Shown here: piece after piece, positions 33,557-46,951 of the stretch
Layout of the letters: each line of letters starts with the position of its first letter
Position numbering within the stretch: position 1 is the stretch's first letter
NCBI GenBank assembly: GCA_964020085.1
Contig: OZ026608.1
Location: 4,744,890 to 4,808,889, forward strand
Direction of reading: 5' to 3'
From: Micromussa lordhowensis
Taxonomy: Eukaryota; Cnidaria; Anthozoa; Scleractinia; Lobophylliidae
Length of the DNA stretch: 64,000 bases
Program-made: the position numbers and the translations under genes
Notes under the pieces: model-generated
Database searches by the model: none
The model's input: the letters and a program-made list of their open reading frames with translations, nothing else
Told to the model about the DNA's origin: nothing

Positions 33557-35711
33557 AATATAGCGTAAGAATTAGATGGCTTATATATTGAAGACAAAAG
33601 TCATTTTATCTGTCATATGGTAAGCACTGGAGTCGCAGATTAAAAAGTGTGCGCATGCGCCCTGCTAAAGGTAACATACATACAGTCATAAGCTTATTCC
33701 GAATAACTACAGGAGCTAATATCTTGGAGACATTACATTTACAGTTAAAATACATAACATCTACAGATGCCTACTAAATATGTCTGGATTTATGAAAACC
33801 GTGTTAAAACGAAATCAAGTGGTTTTTTTTTAATTGCTTATTTCTTCAATTTAATTTTCTTCCTTGCTCTCGCTATGACAGCAGATTGTAATTCGTACCT
33901 AGCATGAAATGTAGAGAACTTCTTGCCGCATGTTTCATTGATCTTCCCTTTTTTTAAATTATTTATCCTACCAACCCCACCCCCCCCCCCCTCCCCCTTC
34001 GAATTTCTACTAGGTTTAGTCCAGGCTTCACTCGTTTGAATTCAGTTCGCGCGTTCGTTGACTCTGACATGGAGCCGATCGCTTAGCGTTCTGTATTTGC
34101 TGTCTAAAGGAAGTCTGCCTGAGGACATCATTAAGTCCAATGAAGGTGCAAGTCTAACGGTTTGCTAGCAAGCGTCGTCTATTATCCTACGCGGTAAGGC
34201 GGGCCTGATATGTATCAACGGAACATTTAGTCCCGTAAGGGCTTATAGGTGCAATGGACTAGACATTTCCAGCTGCTGTTGGCGTTATTTGCCCTGAACT
34301 TTGATTTGGCTAAAGACTTAGAAAAAAATCTGTTGAAATGTGGATATGCCATTCCGCGCTCGACAAAAATCAAGTTCATCCGGGACATTGCTATTTGCAA
34401 GCAAAGCATGGCCAGGAGCAGAGTGAAGAACATGAGTTCAAGCGCTGATCGTGAGTAGAATTTCCTTGTTTGATCAATTTTAGGCGTTCTCGGCTTCGCT
34501 AACTATCAGAACTGTCTGTGATTCGCTAGCGCGGAAGAATTTTATTTGCGTGTCTTCCGGCTGATGATTGATCAGTTTGTTGAAGTGTTGACATGTTGAA
34601 GTGCTCGCCAACTCACGATTATGGCCTAGTTTGTTTAAAGTTCGATCCATTCTCGATGTAGGAAGCTCTTGTTTAGTCCATTTAGGACGATGCAGGTTAT
34701 AGAAAGCTAAACTTGATCAACTCTCCGCCGCCGTTTTTGACATCTGTGCCTTCGTGTGTTTATGTAGACCGTGGCTCCAATTTCATGTTCAAAGCACTCT
34801 TAATTAAATTGTAGAATTCATGATTCATCGAAAAGACGGTGAAACTAGTCCTCCTGGCCTGAAAAGGCATCCATGAGAGTTATTTCCCTTTATTTGAGCT
34901 ATGATAAGCCTTGTGGAAAGCTAGCGCTAAGACAGAATTGTATCACGATTATCAGTGACAAGTCAAATTCTGTGGCTACGTTTTTGCGAATCCAGACAGA
35001 TATTGAAAGTAAATGTCACGTAAGGGCTACTAGTTGGCTGAAATGTAGAAGCAAATAGTCCATTTGACTGCTTACAATGCTCTTTTTGCCATGACTGGCT
35101 AATTTAATGCCTAGGAAAGACATAGTGAGGTCATTTAGCTAAAATCACAGAGGTTAAACATGTCTAAATTAGTGCCGCGAATCAAGTGATCAATTTAAGC
35201 TCTGATTAAGCTTTGTTTGGCTAGTTCGACTCATTTGAAGCGATTTCAAAGGCTTGCATAGGCATGACATAGCTTCTATTAAAGAGTACATGAGGTAGAA
35301 AGCACTCTCAGTACTACATGGTTTTATTTATGTACACTATCTGACCGATTTCCTAAAAACGTGCCTGCTGTTTTTAGTGCCTGCAGTCTTTAACACGGTT
35401 TTCATAAATCCAGACATAAATACATAATATTTAAAGATATATTTATTAAAAAGAAGAGCCGCTGTACAAAATGCGGCCCTGGATTCTCTTTTAAAACCAG
35501 TAAACTCATAGGTAGGGATAAAATCAGCTAGGGCATTCCGCAACTTAGCTGATACGTAAAAAAAAAGAGAAAAACGCAGTACCTCCAGACACCGGCGCTG
35601 GAGCGTCGTACCAAACGAGTCATCCCGGGATTTCGGCCCGTGCGATCGCTTTTGGACGCAGTTGGCCCTTCGCTGCTTTCTGCTACCGACCTTGCCTCCC
35701 GGTACGGCATT
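33481..35711 (+). repeat. Unit 16 (2231 bp)
   Basis: Shares 'gctagggc' (near 35530) only with unit 1. The following T tract in unit 17 has the C interruption also found after unit 1. Confidence 0.97.
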
Positions 35712-35787
35712 GAGGGAGAGATATGTCGGCCCCTAAACCATATGTGACAAATCCCACGCCTACTCACAGCTCCAAACCGCCCTTGTC
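35571..35787 (-). ncRNA. Candidate Pol III RNA gene, copy 16
   Basis: Body and upstream elements as in copy 1. Confidence 0.45.
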
Positions 35788-37944
35788 AATATAGCGTAAG
35801 AATTAGATGGCTTATATATTGAAGACAAAAGTCATTTTATCTGTCATATGGTAAGCACTGGAGTCGCAGATTAAAAAGTGTGCGCATGCGCCCTGCTAAA
35901 GGTAACATACATACAGTCATAAGCTTATTCCGAATAACTACAGGAGCTAATATCTTGGAGACATTACATTTACAGTTAAAATACATAACATCTACAGATG
36001 CCTACTAAATATGTCTGGATTTATGAAAACCGTGTTAAAACGAAATCAAGTGGTTTCTTTTTAATTGCTTATTTCTTCAATTTAATTTTCTTCCTTGCTC
36101 TCGCTATGACAGCAGATTGTAATTCGTACCTAGCATGAAATGTAGAGAACTTCTTGCCGCATGTTTCATTGATCTTCCCTTTTTTTAAATTATTTATCCT
36201 ACCAACCCCACCCCCCCCCCCCCCTCCCCCTTCGAATTTCTACTAGGTTTAGTCCAGGCTTCACTCGTTTGAATTCAGTTCGCGCGTTCGTTGACTCTGA
36301 CATGGAGCCGATCGCTTAGCGTTCTGTATTTGCTGTCTAAAGGAAGTCTGCCTGAGGACATCATTAAGTCCAATGAAGGTGCAAGTCTAACGGTTTGCTA
36401 GCAAGCGTCGTCTATTATCCTACGCGGTAAGGCGGGCCTGATATGTATCAACGGAACATTTAGTCCCGTAAGGGCTTATAGGTGCAATGGACTAGACATT
36501 TCCAGCTGCTGTTGGCGTTATTTGCCCTGAACTTTGATTTGGCTAAAGACTTAGAAAAAAATCTGTTGAAATGTGGATATGCCATTCCGCGCTCGACAAA
36601 AATCAAGTTCATCCGGGACATTGCTATTTGCAAGCAAAGCATGGCCAGGAGCAGAGTGAAGAACATGAGTTCAAGCGCTGATCGTGAGTAGAATTTCCTT
36701 GTTTGATCAATTTTAGGCGTTCTCGGCTTCGCTAACTATCAGAACTGTCTGTGATTCGCTAGCGCGGAAGAATTTTATTTGCGTGTCTTCCGGTTGATGA
36801 TTGATCAGTTTGTTGAAGTGTTGACATGTTGAAGTGCTCGCCAACTCACGATTATGGCCTAGTTTGTTTAAAGTTCGATCCATTCTCGATGTAGGAAGCT
36901 CTTGTTTAGTCCATTTAGGACGATGCAGGTTATAGAAAGCTAAACTTGATCAACTCTCCGCCGCCGTTTTTGACATCTGTGCCTTCGTGTGTTTATGTAG
37001 ACCGTGGCTCCAATTTCATGTTCAAAGCACTCTTAATTAAATTGTAGAATTCATGATTCATCAAAAAGACGGTGAAACTAGTCCTCCTGGCCTGAAAAGG
37101 CATCCATGAGAGTTATTTCCCTTTATTTGAGCTATGATAAGCCTTGTGGAAAGCTAGCGCTAAGACGGAATTGTATCACGATTATCAGTGACAAGTCAAA
37201 TTCTGTGGCTACGTTTTTGCGAATCCAGACAGATATTGAAAGTAAATGTCACGTAAGGGCTACTAGTTGGCTGAAATGTAGAAGCAAATAGTCCATTTGA
37301 CTGCTTACAATGCTCTTTTTGCCATGACTGGCTAATTTAATGCCTAGGAAAGACATAGTGAGGTCATTTAGCTAAAATCACAGAGGTTAAACATGTCTAA
37401 ATTAGTGCCGCGAATCAAGTGATCAATTTAAGCTCTGATTAAGCTTTGTTTGGCTAGTTCGACTCATTTGAAGCGATTTCAAAGGCTTGCATAGGCATGA
37501 CATAGCTTCTATTAAAGAGTACATGAGGTAGAAAGCACTCTCAGTACTACATGGTTTTATTTATGTACACTATCTGACCGATTTCCTAAAAACGTGCCTG
37601 CTGTTTTTAGTGCCTGCAGTCTTTAACACGGTTTTCATAAATCCAGACATAAATACATAATATTTAAAGATATATTTATTAAAAAGAAGAGCCGCTGTAC
37701 AAAATGCGGCCCTGGATTCTCTTTTAAAACCAGTAAACTCATAGGTAGGGATAAAATCAGCTAGCGCATTCCGCAACTTAGCTGATACGTAAAAAAAAAG
37801 AGAAAAACGCAGTACCTCCAGACACCGGCGCTGGAGCGTCGTACCAAACGAGTCATCCCGGGATTTCGGCCCGTGCGATCGCTTTTGGACGCAGTTGGCC
37901 CTTCGCTGCTTTCTGCTACCGACCTTGCCGCCCGGTACGGCATT
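35712..37944 (+). repeat. Unit 17 (2233 bp)
   Basis: C-interrupted T tract near 36056. Private 'ccggttgatg' (36792), 'catcaaaaag' (37062) and 'agacggaatt' (37165). Shares 'ttgccgcccgg' (37926) with unit 18 only. Confidence 0.97.
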
Positions 37945-38020
37945 GAGGGAGAGATATGTCGGCCCCTAAACCATATGTGACAAATCTCACGCCTACTCAC
38001 AGCTCCAAACCGCCCTTGTC
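37804..38020 (-). ncRNA. Candidate Pol III RNA gene, copy 17, two substitutions
   Basis: A T-to-G change near 37930 (plus strand) breaks a pair of the inner SL1 stem. A C-to-T change near 37987 lies in the 5' part of the predicted RNA. Confidence 0.43.
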
Positions 38021-40177
38021 AATATAGCGTAAGAATTAGATGGCTTATATATTGAAGACAAAAGTCATTTTATCTGTCATATGGTAAGCACTGGAGTCGC
38101 AGATTAAAAAGTGTGCGCATGCGCCCTGCTAAAGGTAACATACATACAGTCATAAGCTTATTCCGAATAACTACAGGAGCTAATATCTTGGAGACATTAC
38201 ATTTACAGTTAAAATACATAACATCTACAGATGCCTACTAAATATGTCTGGATTTATGAAAACCGTGTTAAAACGAAATCAAGTGGTTTTTTTTTAATTG
38301 CTTATTTCTTCAATTTAATTTTCTTCCTTGCTCTCGCTATGACAGCAGATTGTAATTCGTACCTAGCATGAAATGTAGAGAACTTCTTGCCGCATGTTTC
38401 ATTGATCTTCCCTTTTTTTAAATTATTTATCCTACCAACCCCACCCCCCCCCCCCTCCCCCTTCGAATTTCTACTAGGTTTAGTCCAGGCTTCACTCGTT
38501 TGAATTCAGTTCGCGCGTTCGTTGACTCTGACATGGAGCCGATCGCTTAGCGTTCTGTATTTGCTGTCTAAAGGAAGTCTGCCTGAGGACATCATATTAA
38601 GTCCAATGAAGGTGCAAGTCTAACGGTTTGCTAGCAAGCGTCGTCTATTATCCTACGCGGTAAGGCGGGCCTGATATGTATCAACGGAACATTTAGTCCC
38701 GTAAGGGCTTATAGGTGCAATGGACTAGACATTTCCAGCTGCTGTTGGCGTTATTTGCCCTGAACTTTGATTTGGCTAAAGACTTAGAAAAAAATCTGTT
38801 GAAATGTGGATATGCCATTCCGCGCTCGACAAAAATCAAGTTCATCCGGGACATTGCTATTTGCAAGCAAAGCATGGCCAGGAGCAGAGTGAAGAACATG
38901 AGTTCAAGCGCTGATCGTGAGTAGAATTTCCTTGTTTGATCAATTTTAGGCGTTCTCGGCTTCGCTAACTATCAGAACTGTCTGTGATTCGCTAGCGCGG
39001 AAGAATTTTATTTGCGTGTCTTCCGGCTGATGATTGATCAGTTTGTTGAAGTGTTGACATGTTGAAGTGCTCGCCAACTCACGATTATGGCCTAGTTTGT
39101 TTAAAGTTCGATCCATTCTCGATGTAGGAAGCTCTTGTTTAGTCCATTTAGGACGATGCAGGTTATAGAAAGCTAAACTTGATCAACTCTCCGCCGCCGT
39201 TTTTGACATCTGTGCCTTCGTGTGTTTATGTAGACCGTGGCTCCAATTTCATGTTCAAAGCACTCTTAATTAAATTGTAGAATTCATGATTCATCGAAAA
39301 GACGGTGAAACTAGTCCTCCTGGCCTGAAAAGGCATCCATGAGAGTTATTTCCCTTTATTTGAGCTATGATAAGCCTTGTGGAAAGCTAGCGCTAAGACA
39401 GAATTGTATCACGATTATCAGTGACAAGTCAAATTCTGTGGCTACGTTTTTGCGAATCCAGACAGATATTGAAAGTAAATGTCACGTAAGGGCTACTAGT
39501 TGGCTGAAATGTAGAAGCAAATAGTCCATTTGACTGCTTACAATGCTCTTTTTGCCATGACTGGCTAATTTAATGCCTAGGAAAGACATAGTGAGGTCAT
39601 TTAGCTAAAATCACAGAGGTTAAACATGTCTAAATTAGTGCCGCGAATCAAGTGATCAATTTAAGCTCTGATTAAGCTTTGTTTGGCTAGTTCGACTCAT
39701 TTGAAGCGATTTCAAAGGCTTGCATAGGCATGACATAGCTTCTATTAAAGAGTACATGAGGTAGAAAGCACTCTCAGTACTACATGGTTTTATTTATGTA
39801 CACTATCTGACCGATTTCCTAAAAACGTGCCTGCTGTTTTTAGTGCCTGCAGTCTTTAACACGGTTTTCATAAATCCAGACATAAATACATAATATTTAA
39901 AGATATATTTATTAAAAAGAAGAGCCGCTGTACAAAATGCGGCCCTGGATTCTCTTTTAAAACCAGTAAACTCATAGGTAGGGATAAAATCAGCTAGCGC
40001 ATTCCGCAACTTAGCTGATACGTAAAAAAAAAGAGAAAAACGCAGTACCTCCAGACACCGGCGCTGGAGCGTCGTACCAAACGAGTCATCCCGGGATTTC
40101 GGCCCGTGCGATCGCTTTTGGACGCAGTTGGCCCTTCGCTGCTTTCTGCTACCGACCTTGCCGCCCGGTACGGCATT
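37945..40177 (+). repeat. Unit 18 (2233 bp)
   Basis: Private 'caaatctcac' (37984) and an extra AT at 'catcatattaag' (38591). Shares 'ttgccgcccgg' (40159) with unit 17. Confidence 0.97.
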
Positions 40178-40253
40178 GAGGGAGAGATATGTCGGCCCCT
40201 AAACCATATGTGACAAATCCCACGCCTACTCACAGCTCCAAACCGCCCTTGTC
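40037..40253 (-). ncRNA. Candidate Pol III RNA gene, copy 18, SL1 variant
   Basis: Has the same inner-stem SL1 substitution as copy 17 (near 40163), and A-to-G at 40254 just upstream of the predicted start. Confidence 0.43.
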
Positions 40254-42409
40254 GATATAGCGTAAGAATTAGATGGCTTATATATTGAAGACAAAAGTCA
40301 TTTTATCTGTCATATGGTAAGCACTGGAGTCGCAGATTAAAAAGTGTGCGCATGCGCCCTGCTAAAGGTAACATACATACAGTCATAAGCTTATTCCGAA
40401 TAACTACAGGAGCTAATATCTTGGAGACATTACATTTACAGTTAAAATACATAACATCTACAGATGCCTACTAAATATGTCTGGATTTATGAAAACCGTG
40501 TTAAAACGAAATCAAGTGGTTTTTTTTTAATTGCTTATTTCTTCAATTTAATTTTCTTCCTTGCTCTCGCTATGACAGCAGATTGTAATTCGTACCTAGC
40601 ATGAAATGTAGAGAACTTCTTGCCGCATGTTTCATTGATCTTCCCTTTTTTTAAATTATTTATCCTACCAACCCCACCCCCCCCCCCTCCCCCTTCGAAT
40701 TTCTACTAGGTTTAGTCCAGGCTTCACTCGCGTTTGAACTCAGTTCGCGCGTTCGTTGACTCTGACATGGAGCCGATCGCTTAGCGTTCTGTATTTGCTG
40801 TCTAAAGGAAGTCTGCCTGAGGACATCATTAAGTCCAATGAAGGTGCAAGTCTAACGGTTTGCTAGCAAGCGTCGTCTATTATCCTACGCGGTAAGGCGG
40901 GCCTGATATGTATCAACGGAACATTTAGTCCCGTAAGGGCTTATAGGTGCAATGGACTAGACATTTCCAGCTGCTGTTGGCGTTATTTGCCCTGAACTTT
41001 GATTTGGCTAAAGACTTAGAAAAAAATCTGTTGAAATGTGGATATGCCATTCCGCGCTCGACAAAAATCAAGTTCATCCGGGACATTGCTATTTGCAAGC
41101 AAAGCATGGCCAGGAGCAGAGTGAAGAACATGAGTTCAAGCGCTGATCGTGAGTAGAATTTCCTTGTTTAATCAATTTTAGGCGTTCTCGGCTTCGCTAA
41201 CTATCAGAACTGTCTGTGATTCGCTAGCGCGGAAGAATTTTATTTGCGTGTCTTCCGGCTGATGATTGATCAGTTTGTTGAAGTGTTGACATGTTGAAGT
41301 GCTCGCCAACTCACGATTATGGCCTAGTTTGTTTAAAGTTCGATCCATTCTCGATGTAGGAAGCTCTTGTTTAGTCCATTTAGGACGATGCAGGTTATAG
41401 AAAGCTAAACTTGATCAACTCTCCGCCGCCGTTTTTGACATCTGTGCCTTCGTGTGTTTATGTAGACCGTGGCTCCAATTTCATGTTCAAAGCACTCTTA
41501 ATTAAATTGTAGAATTCATGATTCATCGAAAAGACGGTGAAACTAGTCCTCCTGGCCTGAAAAGGCATCCATGAGAGTTATTTCCCTTTATTTGAGCTAT
41601 GATAAGCCTTGTGGAAAGCTAGCGCTAAGACAGAATTGTATCACGATTATCAGTGACAAGTCAAATTCTGTGGCTACGTTTTTGCGAATCCAGACAGATA
41701 TTGAAAGTAAATGTCACGTAAGGGCTACTAGTTGGCTGAAATGTAGAAGCAAATAGTCCATTTGACTGCTTACAATGCTCTTTTTGCCATGACTGGCTAA
41801 TTTAATGCCTAGGAAAGACATAGTGAGGTCATTTAGCTAAAATCACAGAGGTTAAACATGTCTAAATTAGTGCCGCGAATCAAGTGATCAATTTAAGCTC
41901 TGATTAAGCTTTGTTTGGCTAGTTCGACTCATTTGAAGCGATTTCAAAGGCTTGCATAGGCATGACATAGCTTCTATTAAAGAGTACATGAGGTAGAAAG
42001 CACTCTCAGTACTACATGGTTTTATTTATGTACACTATCTGACCGATTTCCTAAAAACGTGCCTGCTGTTTTTAGTGCCTGCAGTCTTTAACACGGTTTT
42101 CATAAATCCAGACATAAATACATAATATTTAAAGATATATTTATTAAAAAGAAGAGCCGCTGTACAAAATGCGGCCCTGGATTCTCTTTTAAAACCAGTA
42201 AACTCATAGGTAGGGATAAAATCAGCTAGCGCATTCCGCAACTTAGCTGATACGTAAAAAAAAAGAGAAAAACGCAGTACCTCCAGACACCGGCGCTGGA
42301 GCGTCGTACCAAACGAGTCATCCCGGGATTTCGGCCCGTGCGATCGCTTTTGGACGCAGTTGGCCCTTCGCTGCTTTCTGCTACCGACCTTGCCTCCCGG
42401 TACGGCATT
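40178..42409 (+). repeat. Unit 19 (2232 bp)
   Basis: Private 'gtcgatatag' (40252) and 'gtttaatcaa' (41167). Extra CG at 'cactcgcgtttgaactc' (40728), where the CG insertion is shared with unit 14. Confidence 0.97.
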
Positions 42410-42485
42410 GAGGGAGAGATATGTCGGCCCCTAAACCATATGTGACAAATCCCACGCCTACTCACAGCTCCAAACCGCCCTTGTC
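42269..42485 (-). ncRNA. Candidate Pol III RNA gene, copy 19
   Basis: Body and upstream elements as in copy 1. Confidence 0.45.
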
Positions 42486-44641
42486 AATATAGCGTAAGAA
42501 TTAGATGGCTTATATATTGAAGACAAAAGTCATTTTATCTGTCATATGGTAAGCACTGGAGTCGCAGATTAAAAAGTGTGCGCATGCGCCCTGCTAAAGG
42601 TAACATACATGCAGTCATAAGCTTATTCCGAATAACTACAGGAGCTAATATCTTGGAGACATTACATTTACAGTTAAAATACATAACATCTACAGATGCC
42701 TACTAAATATGTCTGGATTTATGAAAACCGTGTTAAAACGAAATCAAGTGGTTTTTTTTTAATTGCTTATTTCTTCAATTTAATTTTCTTCCTTGCTCTC
42801 GCTATGACAGCAGATTGTAATTCGTACCTAGCATGAAATGTAGAGAACTTCTTGCCGCATGTTTCATTGATCTTCCCTTTTTTTAAATTATTTATCCTAC
42901 CAACCCCACCCCCCCCCCTCCCCCCTTCGAATTTCTACTAGGTTTAGTCCAGGCTTCACTCGTTTGAATTCAGTTCGCGCGTTCGTTGACTCTGACATGG
43001 AGCCGATCGCTTAGCGTTCTGTATTTGCTGTCTAAAGGAAGTCTGCCTGAGGACATCATTAAGTCCAATGAAGGTGCAAGTCTAACGGTTTGCTAGCAAG
43101 CGTCGTCTATTATCCTACGCGGTAAGGCGGGCCTGATATGTATCAACGGAACATTTAGTCCCGTAAGGGCTTATAGGTGCAATGGACTAGACATTTCCAG
43201 CTGCTGTTGGCGTTATTTGCCCTGAACTTTGATTTGGCTAAAGACTTAGAAAAAAATCTGTTGAAATGTGGATATGCCATTCCGCGCTCGACAAAAATCA
43301 AGTTCATCCGGGACATTGCTATTTGCAAGCAAAGCATGGCCAGGAGCAGAGTGAAGAACATGAGTTCAAGCGCTGATCGTGAGTAGAATTTCCTTGTTTG
43401 ATCAATTTTTTGGCGTTCTCGGCTTCGCTAACTATCAGAACTGTCTGTGATTCGCTAGCGCGGAAGAATTTTATTTGCGTGTCTTCCGGCTGATGATTGA
43501 TCAGTTTGTTGAAGTGTTGACATGTTGAAGTGCTCGCCAACTCACGATTATGGCCTAGTTTGTTTAAAGTTCGATCCATTCTCGATGTAGGAAGCTCTTG
43601 TTTAGTCCATTTAGGACGATGCAGGTTATAGAAAGCTAAACTTGATCAACTCTCCGCCGCCGTTTTTGACATCTGTGCCTTCGTGTGTTTATGTAGACCG
43701 TGGCTCCAATTTCATGTTCAAAGCACTCTTAATTAAATTGTAGAATTCATGATTCATCGAAAAGACGGTGAAACTAGTCCTCCTGGCCTGAAAAGGCATC
43801 CATGAGAGTTATTTCCCTTTATTTGAGCTATGATAAGCCTTGTGGAAAGCTAGCGCTAAGACAGAATTGTATCACGATTATCAGTGACAAGTCAAATTCT
43901 GTGGCTACGTTTTTGCGAATCCAGACAGATATTGAAAGTAAATGTCACGTAAGGGCTACTAGTTGGCTGAAATGTAGAAGCAAATAGTCCATTTGACTGC
44001 TTACAATGCTCTTTTTGCCATGACTGGCTAATTTAATGCCTAGGAAAGACATAGTGAGGTCATTTAGCTAAAATCACAGAGGTTAAACATGTCTAAATTA
44101 GTGCCGCGAATCAAGTGATCAATTTAAGCTCTGATTAAGCTTTGTTTGGCTAGTTCGACTCATTTGAAGCGATTTCAAAGGCTTGCATAGGCATGACATA
44201 GCTTCTATTAAAGAGTACATGAGGTAGAAAGCACTCTCAGTACTACATGGTTTTATTTATGTACACTATCTGACCGATTTCCTAAAAACGTGCCTGCTGT
44301 TTTTAGTGCCTGCAGTCTTTAACACGGTTTTCATAAATCCAGACATAAATACATAATATTTAAAGATATATTTATTAAAAAGAAGAGCCGCTGTACAAAA
44401 TGCGGCCCTGGATTCTCTTTTAAAACCAGTAAACTCATAGGTAGGGATAAAATCAGCTAGCGCATTCCGCAACTTAGCTGATACGTAAAAAAAAAAGAGA
44501 AAAACGCAGTACCTCCAGACACCGGCGCTGGAGCGTCGTACCAAACGAGTCATCCCGGGATTTCGGCCCGTGCGATCGCTTTTGGACGCAGTTGGCCCTT
44601 CGCTGCTTTCTGCTACCGACCTTGCCTCCCGGTACGGCATT
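42410..44641 (+). repeat. Unit 20 (2232 bp), start of right-hand variant block
   Basis: First unit with six C after the T of the C tract (near 42920), a state kept by most later units. Private 'acatgcag' (42608) and 'aattttttggcg' (43405). Its A tract near 44487 has ten A, which joins two minus-strand frames (44266-44697). Confidence 0.97.
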
Positions 44642-44717
44642 GAGGGAGAGATATGTCGGCCCCTAAACCATATGTGACAAATCCCACGCCTACTCACAGC
44701 TCCAAACCGCCCTTGTC
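44501..44717 (-). ncRNA. Candidate Pol III RNA gene, copy 20
   Basis: The distal T tract is ten instead of nine T. Body as in copy 1. Confidence 0.45.
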
Positions 44718-46875
44718 AATATAGCGTAAGAATTAGATGGCTTATATATTGAAGACAAAAGTCATTTTATCTGTCATATGGTAAGCACTGGAGTCGCAGA
44801 TTAAAAAGTGTGCGCATGCGCCCTGCTAAAGGTAACATACATACAGTCATAAGCTTTTTCCGAATAACTACAGGAGCTAATATCTTGGAGACATTACATT
44901 TACAGTTAAAATACATAACATCTACAGATGCCTACTAAATATGTCTGGATTTATGAAAACCGTGTTAAAACGAAATCAAGTGGTTTTTTTTTTAATTGCT
45001 TATTTCTTCAATTTAATTTTCTTCCTTGCTCTCGCTATGACAGCAGATTGTAATTCGTACCTAGCATGAAATGTAGAGAACTTCTTGCCGCATGTTTCAT
45101 TGATCTTCCCTTTTTTTAAATTATTTATCCTACCAACCCCACCCCCCCCCCCCCTCCCCCCTTCGAATTTCTACTAGGTTTAGTCCAGGCTTCACTCGTT
45201 TGAATTCAGTTCGCGCGTTCGTTGACTCTGACATGGAGCCGATCGCTTAGCGTTCTGTATTTGCTGTCTAAAGGAAGTCTGCCTGAGGACATCATTAAGT
45301 CCAATGAAGGTGCAAGTCTAACGGTTTGCTAGCAAGCGTCGTCTATTATCCTACGCGGTAAGGCGGGCCTGATATGTATCAACGGAACATTTAGTCCCGT
45401 AAGGGCTTATAGGTGCAATGGACTGGACATTTCCAGCTGCTGTTGGCGTTATTTGCCCTGAACTTTGATTTGGCTAAAGACTTAGAAAAAAATCTGTTGA
45501 AATGTGGATATGCCATTCCGCGCTCGACAAAAATCAAGTTCATCCGGGACATTGCTATTTGCAAGCAAAGCATGGCCAGGAGCAGAGTGAAGAACATGAG
45601 TTCAAGCGCTGATCGTGAGTAGAATTTCCTTGTTTGATCAATTTTAGGCGTTCTCGGCTTCGCTAACTATCAGAACTGTCTGTGATTCGCTAGCGCGGAA
45701 GAATTTTATTTGCGTGTCTTCCGGCTGATGATTGATCAGTTTGTTGAAGTGTTGACATGTTGAAGTGCTCGCCAACTCATGATTATGGCCTAGTTTGTTT
45801 AAAGTTCGATCCATTCTCGATGTAGGAAGCTCTTGTTTAGTCCATTTAGGACGATGCAGGTTATAGAAAGCTAAACTTGATCAACTCTCCGCCGCCGTTT
45901 TTGACATCTGTGCCTTCGTGTGTTTATGTAGACCGTGGCTCCAATTTCATGTTCAAAGCACTCTTAATTAAATTGTAGAATTCATGATTCATCGAAAAGA
46001 CGGTGAAACTAGTCCTCCTGGCCTGAAAAGGCATCCATGAGAGTTATTTCCCTTTATTTGAGCTATGATAAGCCTTGTGGAAATCTAGCGCTAAGACAGA
46101 ACTGTATCACGATTATCAGTGACAAGTCAAATTCTGTGGCTACGTTTTTGCGAATCCAGACAGATTTTGAAAGTAAATGTCACGTAAGGGCTACTAGTTG
46201 GCTGAAATGTAGAAGCAAATAGTCCATTTGACTGCTTACAATGCTCTTTTTGCCATGACTGGCTAATTTAATGCCTAGGAAAGACATAGTGAGGTCATTT
46301 AGCTAAAATCACAGAGGTTAAACATGTCTAAATTAGTGCCGCGAATCAAGTGATCAATTTAAGCTCTGATTAAGCTTTGTTTGGCTAGTTCGACTCATTT
46401 GAAGCGATTTCAAAGGCTTGCATAGGCATGACATAGCTTCTATTAAAGAGTACATGAGGTAGAAAGCACTCTCAGTACTACATGGTTTTATTTATGTACA
46501 CTATCTGACCGATTTCCTAAAAACGTGCCTGCTGTTTTTAGTGCCTGCAGTCTTTAACACGGTTTTCATAAATCCAGACATAAATACATAATATTTAAAG
46601 ATATATTTATTAAAAAGAAGAGCCGCTGTACAAAATGCGGCCCTGGATTCTCTTTTAAAACCAGTAAACTCATAGGTAGGGATAAAATCAGCTAGCGCAT
46701 TCCGCAACTTAGCTGATACGTAAAAAAAAAGAGAAAAACGCAGTACCTCCAGACACCGGCGCTGGAGCGTCGTACCAAACGAGTCATCCCGGGATTTCGG
46801 CCCGTGCGATCGCTTTTGGACGCAGTTGGCCCTTCGCTGCTTTCTGCTACCGACCTTGCCTCCCGGTACGGCATT
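44642..46875 (+). repeat. Unit 21 (2234 bp)
   Basis: First unit with 'gctttttccg' (44855) and 'actcatgatt' (45777), both typical of the right-hand block. Private 'ggactggac' (45420), 'aaatctagcg' (46081), 'agaactgtat' (46098) and 'agattttgaa' (46163). Confidence 0.97.
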
Positions 46876-46951
46876 GAGGGAGAGATATGTCGGCCCCTAA
46901 ACCATATGTGACAAATCCCACGCCTACTCACAGCTCCAAACCGCCCTTGTC
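46735..46951 (-). ncRNA. Candidate Pol III RNA gene, copy 21
   Basis: Two substitutions ('ataacgtgag') between the predicted start and the TATA box. Body as in copy 1. Confidence 0.45.
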
